This document shows, piece after piece, positions 60,290 to 64,000 of a stretch of DNA of 64,000 nt. Both the position numbers and the translations under genes were made by a program. Source of the DNA: Alphaproteobacteria bacterium. Its GTDB lineage: Bacteria; Pseudomonadota; Alphaproteobacteria; UBA8366; GCA-2717185. How positions within the stretch are numbered: position 1 is the first letter of the stretch; each line of letters begins with the position of its first letter. Location: NCBI GenBank assembly GCA_012103325.1, contig WLWY01000003.1:682001-746000 (forward strand), written 5' to 3'. A model generated the notes under the pieces. It ran no database searches, was not told the DNA's origin, and worked only from the letters and a program-made list of their open reading frames with translations.

Positions 60290-61429
60290 CTATCGCAACA
60301 ATCCTCGTGCCGTTATCGGCCACAAACTTTCGACATGGCCGTTTCGGATACCGACATACCAGTCATACAAATTGACCGTCGGGTCGACATGCCCCGGGAC
60401 CAGCTGAACTTTGTCCCCGACCCGCAAATTTCGGTTTCCGCTCGCTGCGGCGTCGCCGATTGCGAGCTTGCCATGCTCATCCGAGGCGCCGACAAAATCC
60501 ACGCCCGGTGTTTCCCATAGTCGCGGCATGCCGGAATCGATGCTGAGCGCTTTTAATCCGGCATCGAGCATGGCCCGCTCGTCGGTTACCCGGCTCATGA
60601 CGGTGGCGTAAACGAACAGACTGTTCTCGAAATCCGCAAAGGCGCCACCGCCTTCATTTTCATTCTCGCCGTAATCGACATCCATGAAGACATAAGAGCC
60701 GGCCTGCAGCTCGTTATACACACCGCTCGTCGCTTCGAACTGGTAGGTACCCGTCCCTGCCCCGCCGACGATATCGCATTCGAGGCCGTGCTCGGCGAGA
60801 AGCGCGACGGTATCTTTGGTGAGCGCAATCGCATTTTCAGCGGCTCTGCGACGCTCGTCATACGCCCGGATGTGTTGCGAGCGGCCGTGATAAGCCTGAA
60901 GGCCGCCAAAACTGAGATTTCCCGCCTTATCAATTGTCTGCGCTAATTCCAGCGCCGGGGTGCCAGGTGCGACGCCACAGCGCTCCGCTCCCACATCGAT
61001 CTCGACCAAAACATCGAGCACAACACCAGCATTTTCTGCCGCAGCATCGAGGTCAGAAACATTGCCCGCATCGTCGGCGCAGACACCCACCTTCGCTTGC
61101 CTGGCGAGCGCCGCGAGCCGGGCCAGTTTGGGTGCTCCGACGATCTGATTGCTGACGAGCACGTCGGGGACGCCGCCATAGACCATGGCTTCGGCCTCGC
61201 CGACTTTCTGACAGCAGGCGCCAACCGCGCCGTATGCCATCTGGCGCAACGCAACGACGGGACATTTATGGGTCTTGGAATGGGGACGCAGCCGCGCGGC
61301 GCTACCCTCGATCGCATCGGCCATGCGTTTCAAGTTGCGTTCAAAAGCGTCGAGATCGACCAGTAAAGCCGGTGTGTCGACATCTTCCATCGCCATGCCA
61401 ACGGTCGCGGGCGCAGGTGTTTCCGCCAT
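60290..61429 (-). CDS. D-threonine aldolase/D-serine dehydratase-like PLP enzyme (DSD1 family)
   Basis: 379 residues from ATG 61429 (AAGGAA upstream). N-terminal alanine-racemase-like barrel: DTPALLVDLDAFERNL, then RPHSKTHKCPVVA with the PLP Lys, EIDVGAERCGVAPG and FGGLQAYHGRSQH; C-terminal barrel with SGMPRLWE and VPGHVDPTVNLYDWY, where the His/Asp set could bind a metal. This family splits D-threonine or dehydrates D-serine/D-threo-hydroxyaspartate. Substrate unknown. Confidence 0.9.
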   Translation of the reverse strand: MAETPAPATVGMAMEDVDTPALLVDLDAFERNLKRMADAIEGSAARLRPHSKTHKCPVVALRQMAYGAVGACCQKVGEAEAMVYGGVPDVLVSNQIVGAPKLARLAALARQAKVGVCADDAGNVSDLDAAAENAGVVLDVLVEIDVGAERCGVAPGTPALELAQTIDKAGNLSFGGLQAYHGRSQHIRAYDERRRAAENAIALTKDTVALLAEHGLECDIVGGAGTGTYQFEATSGVYNELQAGSYVFMDVDYGENENEGGGAFADFENSLFVYATVMSRVTDERAMLDAGLKALSIDSGMPRLWETPGVDFVGASDEHGKLAIGDAAASGNRNLRVGDKVQLVPGHVDPTVNLYDWYVGIRNGHVESLWPITARGLLR

Positions 61430-61475
61430 CTTCAAATTCCTTTCCGAGAGACTTTAAGCAGCTTACGAATTTCTC

Positions 61476-62201
61476 TTACCAAAGCAACGCTGCAACACCC
61501 ATCACCGCGACCAGGCTCAGCACCAGAATGCGAAACGCACGATCCGAGACACCGCGAAACAAACGGCTGCCGACCCAGATACCGATCAGATAGGGCAATG
61601 TGAGGATAGCGCCGAGGGTGAGCGTTTCGACCGCGTAAAGACCATGCCACGCATACACCGCGACACGAAGCAGCGTAGAAAAGGAAAAATAGGCCATGAC
61701 GCCGGCGCGAACCTGATGCGCCGTATTCTGGCCGGCGAGCAGAAAGACCACCACCAGTGGCCCGCTCATGTTGGCCGCACCACCAATCAATCCACTAAGG
61801 CCGCCAACTCCCAGCATGACTGGCATCGTCGGAGGGCGCCGATAACGCCATCCTGTCGCGAGCAACGCGGCAAAGATAAGAACAAGAATCGCGATCGAGC
61901 GCTGCAAAACTTCTGTGTCGAGAGATACGAGTATCCAGCCGCCAAGCGGAATAGTGACCAAGGACGCCAGACCAAGCGGCATCACCGCACCCCAATTCGC
62001 ATGCCGTATGAAAGAAGGAAGCAGGAGCGCCGTCGCGGGCACCTCCATCAAGGTCATCATCACGACGGCGGGTACCGGGCCGTATAGGATAGACAGGATC
62101 GGCATCACGATCAGCGCGGCACCAAAATCGGAAAAGCCGCGTGACAGTCCCGCGAAGAAGACACCGATCACGGCGATTGCTAAACTCTCGTCGAAAGGCA
62201 C
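61476..62201 (-). CDS. TauE/SafE (TSUP) family sulfite/organosulfonate exporter-like protein
   Basis: 241 residues from GTG 62201. Hydrophobic with about 8 helices and the two-fold repeat of TSUP proteins: GVFFAGLSRGFSDFGAALIVMPILSILYGPVPAVVM and VGGLSGLIGGAANMSGPLVVVFLLAG. Such proteins move sulfite, sulfoacetate or similar anions. 46 bp downstream of the start of the PLP enzyme gene on the same strand. Confidence 0.9.
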   Translation of the reverse strand: MPFDESLAIAVIGVFFAGLSRGFSDFGAALIVMPILSILYGPVPAVVMMTLMEVPATALLLPSFIRHANWGAVMPLGLASLVTIPLGGWILVSLDTEVLQRSIAILVLIFAALLATGWRYRRPPTMPVMLGVGGLSGLIGGAANMSGPLVVVFLLAGQNTAHQVRAGVMAYFSFSTLLRVAVYAWHGLYAVETLTLGAILTLPYLIGIWVGSRLFRGVSDRAFRILVLSLVAVMGVAALLW

Positions 62202-62237
62202 GGCGGGTCTACTGTTTTCGTTCGCCGCGCCTTCTAC

Positions 62238-62543
62238 TCATTCGTCTTCGTCGTCACCTTCCTGTGCGGCGAAATAATCCTCGACCAGCTGAAAAATAAC
62301 CGATGCGTCCTCCGGGCTGCTGACGACCAAGTTGCTGCCTTCACCATAGATATTGAGGACATAGCCCCGGTCCGCACAGACCGCTTCCAGAGCGGAAACA
62401 AACGGAGTGATAACGTTATCGTTGAGCGATTCCGCGTCCGAATATTGCGCCATTCGGGACAGCAAATCCTCCCGTAAGGCCTTTACGCCATCCTTGCCTT
62501 TGGCCTTCGGCCGCCGCTTTCCTTGCGATTTGCCCTGCGTCAT
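62238..62543 (-). CDS. Small acidic-tailed hypothetical protein
   Basis: 101 residues from ATG 62543 (AGGAAGC before it); longer readings upstream are out of the coding region of the divergent phosphoesterase promoter. A basic start (TQGKSQGKRRPKAKGK) leads to SRMAQYSDAESLNDNVITPFVSALEAVCADRGYVLNIY and a strongly acidic end. No family recognised. Possibly co-transcribed with the TSUP gene 36 bp downstream. Confidence 0.65.
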   Translation of the reverse strand: MTQGKSQGKRRPKAKGKDGVKALREDLLSRMAQYSDAESLNDNVITPFVSALEAVCADRGYVLNIYGEGSNLVVSSPEDASVIFQLVEDYFAAQEGDDEDE

Positions 62544-62628
62544 GACGCTTCCTAGAATTGTTCTTGCCACTATGCTGTTGTGGTAAGGCGAATACGCGGC
62601 GAGCGCAAGCAAGGAGGCATTGTTTGTC

Positions 62629-63483
62629 ATGAAGTTCATCCATATCACCGACCCGCATATCGTGCCCGTGCCGCAAACTCTCTGTGCCCTGGATCCACGG
62701 GAGCGGCTGACCACGGCAATCGCGGATATCAACCGGCATCATCGGGATGCGGCGTTGACTGTGATGACCGGCGACTTGGCCTATCTTGGCGAACCGGCAG
62801 CCTATCGCGATTTGCGGACGCTGCTCGATGCATTGGATATGCCGTACCATCTGCTCGTCGGCAATCACGACGATCGGGCGAATTTTCGAGAGGCCTTCCC
62901 GGAAACGCCCGTCGACGAAAACGGTTTCGTGCAGTATGTCGTGCCGACGCGGGCCGGCCATTTTGTCATGATGGACACGATGGAGGCAGAGGCTTCGTTC
63001 GGAATCTACTGCGAGAAGCGCTTTGAATGGCTGGAAGCGCAGCTAACGCTGCTGGCTGGACAGCCTGTTTTCCTATTTTTGCATCATCCGCCCTTTGACA
63101 TCGGCATCAATTCCCTCGATGCGAGTCGCCTTCCGGACGCAGACCGGCTTGCGAATTTGATCAAGAAACACGGCAATGTCCGATACATGTTTTACGGCCA
63201 TGTTCACCGCGCGGTATGGGGAGCCTGGCGCGGCATTCCGACATCGGCGCTGCCCGGCACCAATCATCAGGTGGGGCTCACGCTAGGCGATACGGACGAA
63301 ATGTTGGGCACACACGAGCGGCCGGCCTATGGCGTCGTGCTGATCGAGGATGATTGCGTGAATGTCCATCTTCGCGACTTCATCGACGAAAGCCCGCGCT
63401 TTCCGTTGCTCGATAAGGCATCGAAGAATGCGGCAACGGCAGCTGACTTACCGTCCGTACCAGCAGAGTTCGTTGGCATCTAG
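62629..63483 (+). CDS. CpdA-like metallophosphoesterase
   Basis: 284 residues from ATG 62629 (AGGAGG 11 nt upstream; a TTG 9 bp earlier sits too close to the SD). Calcineurin-like motifs: HITDPHIVP, TGDLAYLG, VGNHDDRANF, LHHPP and FYGHVHRAVWG. Relatives hydrolyse cAMP, other cyclic nucleotides or phosphodiesters such as glycerophosphodiesters. Its end overlaps the downstream LysR gene by 4 bp. Confidence 0.9.
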   Translation: MKFIHITDPHIVPVPQTLCALDPRERLTTAIADINRHHRDAALTVMTGDLAYLGEPAAYRDLRTLLDALDMPYHLLVGNHDDRANFREAFPETPVDENGFVQYVVPTRAGHFVMMDTMEAEASFGIYCEKRFEWLEAQLTLLAGQPVFLFLHHPPFDIGINSLDASRLPDADRLANLIKKHGNVRYMFYGHVHRAVWGAWRGIPTSALPGTNHQVGLTLGDTDEMLGTHERPAYGVVLIEDDCVNVHLRDFIDESPRFPLLDKASKNAATAADLPSVPAEFVGI

Positions 63484-64000
63484 TCCGATGCGCTCTCAGC
63501 GCAGAGCCATTCCTTGAATGCCCTCAGGCGCCGATTGCGCAGGCGGTCCGGCGGATAGACGAGAAAAAACGGGCGCTTCGACCGACGGGTCGGACCGAAT
63601 GGCTGAATCAGACGCCCGGCGGCGAGATCGTCTGAAACCAGTTCCTCCACCGCGATTGCGATCCCAAGCCCCTCTACCGCCGCCTGGATGGACAGGTTGA
63701 GGCTGTCGAAGGTGACGCCGGAATTGGCGTCAATATCCTCCACGCCGGCAAATTCGAGCCACCGCTGCCAGTCCTGCTGGCGGGGCGTGCCATGCAACAG
63801 CGTAAAGCGCTTAAGATCGGAGATTTGACGCAAAGCGTCCGGACCTTCGCACAGCACCGGGTTGCATACGGGAAAGAGCGAGACGTCGAGGAGCTTGACC
63901 GCATCCAGCCCCGGCCAGCTCTGTGGCCCCTCGCCCACCAGAATTGCAGCATCGACATCACCGCGCGAAAAATCGACCGGCTGCAGCGACGTCGTGAGTT
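63480..64000 (-). CDS. LysR regulator, GcvA-like substrate-binding domain (5' end missing)
   Basis: The frame is open on the reverse strand from the window edge to 63480, giving 172 residues plus a part codon. It reads DFSRGDVDAAILVGEGPQSWPG, then LFPVCNPVL, RFTLLHGTPRQQDWQRWLEFAG, FDSLNLSIQAAVEGLGIAIA and FFLVYPPDRLRNRRLRAFKEWL, matching the effector domain of the GcvA subgroup of LysR proteins. The DNA-binding half lies outside. Ligand and targets unknown. Confidence 0.88.
   Translation of the reverse strand, partial: LTTSLQPVDFSRGDVDAAILVGEGPQSWPGLDAVKLLDVSLFPVCNPVLCEGPDALRQISDLKRFTLLHGTPRQQDWQRWLEFAGVEDIDANSGVTFDSLNLSIQAAVEGLGIAIAVEELVSDDLAAGRLIQPFGPTRRSKRPFFLVYPPDRLRNRRLRAFKEWLCAESASD

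Noticed and set aside
1-64000. CRISPR arrays, rRNA operons or classical riboswitches
   Set aside because: No regularly spaced repeats, rRNA signatures or known riboswitch cores were recognised on either strand by eye.

Overview
The window looks like a free-living, flagellated alphaproteobacterium, probably close to the Rhodospirillales. The grounds are moderate-to-high GC by eye, a short Caulobacter/Azospirillum-style flagellin behind a sigma-54-type promoter, PAS_5-type small PAS proteins, DUF427/DUF547/TIGR02444/YdcH proteins typical of the class, and many small catabolic operons with hydantoinase, M81, LLM-flavin and gamma-glutamyltransferase enzymes. No rRNA, IS element, integrase or CRISPR array was seen. 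One tRNA (Val-CAC) is present.

Layout. 1-5.8 kb: the 5' part of an aconitase diverging from a LysR regulator, then a phosphofructokinase/TIGR02444 pair, YdcH, a degenerate GGDEF protein and purEK. 5.9-8.3 kb: an exported caspase-like protein and a rhodanese. 8.3-14.1 kb (minus strand): a hydantoinase/oxoprolinase-type operon (hyuA, an Hpt/pseudo-receiver protein, an enolase-superfamily enzyme, hyuB). 14.3-17.9 kb: a small lipoprotein, an Ldh-family oxidoreductase with a GloB-like hydrolase, DUF547 and DUF427. 18.0-22.3 kb: divergent biotin operons bioFD and bioBA. 22.2-23.6 kb: a glycosyltransferase and a ferritin-like diiron protein. 23.8-36.4 kb: an accessory catabolic zone with an MFS transporter, gamma-glutamyltransferase, MaoC and BNR-repeat proteins, a class V aminotransferase, an M81 peptidase, and four luciferase-like (LLM) oxidoreductases. 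Three of the LLM genes are tandem paralogues. An old, degraded duplication carrying a PAS gene lies between the first two. 36.7-39.0 kb: an AT-richer pair (flippase and a degenerate CDP-alcohol phosphotransferase). 39.2-43.1 kb: nadA, split pcaH/pcaG protocatechuate dioxygenase genes, VOC and cutA. 43.2-49.7 kb: B12-type radical SAM protein, gph, tRNA-Val, an AT-rich exported protein, GFA protein, esterase, membrane glycosyltransferase. 49.7-55.1 kb: molybdopterin oxidoreductase, DHDPS-family aldolase, zinc alcohol dehydrogenase, agmatinase-family hydrolase. 55.1-64 kb: a peroxiredoxin-like selenoprotein candidate, a PAS protein, quinone reductase, a DUF6166/hydroxylase/small membrane protein operon, flagellin, a D-threonine aldolase-type enzyme, TSUP exporter, metallophosphoesterase and a truncated LysR regulator.

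The strongest unusual signal is at 55153-55800. A redoxin gene carries an in-frame TGA exactly where relatives have the catalytic cysteine (W-[TGA]-P-Y-C), the frame stays open and conserved beyond it, and a hairpin with GU in its loop follows the TGA. This is the pattern of a bacterial selenocysteine codon with its SECIS element, and conventional annotation would split it into two genes. Other signals worth checking are a nested palindrome before nadA, a 10-bp inverted repeat at the LysR start, interleaved inverted repeats in the flagellin leader, a CDP-alcohol phosphotransferase lacking half its metal ligands, and a phosphorelay-like protein embedded in a catabolic operon.
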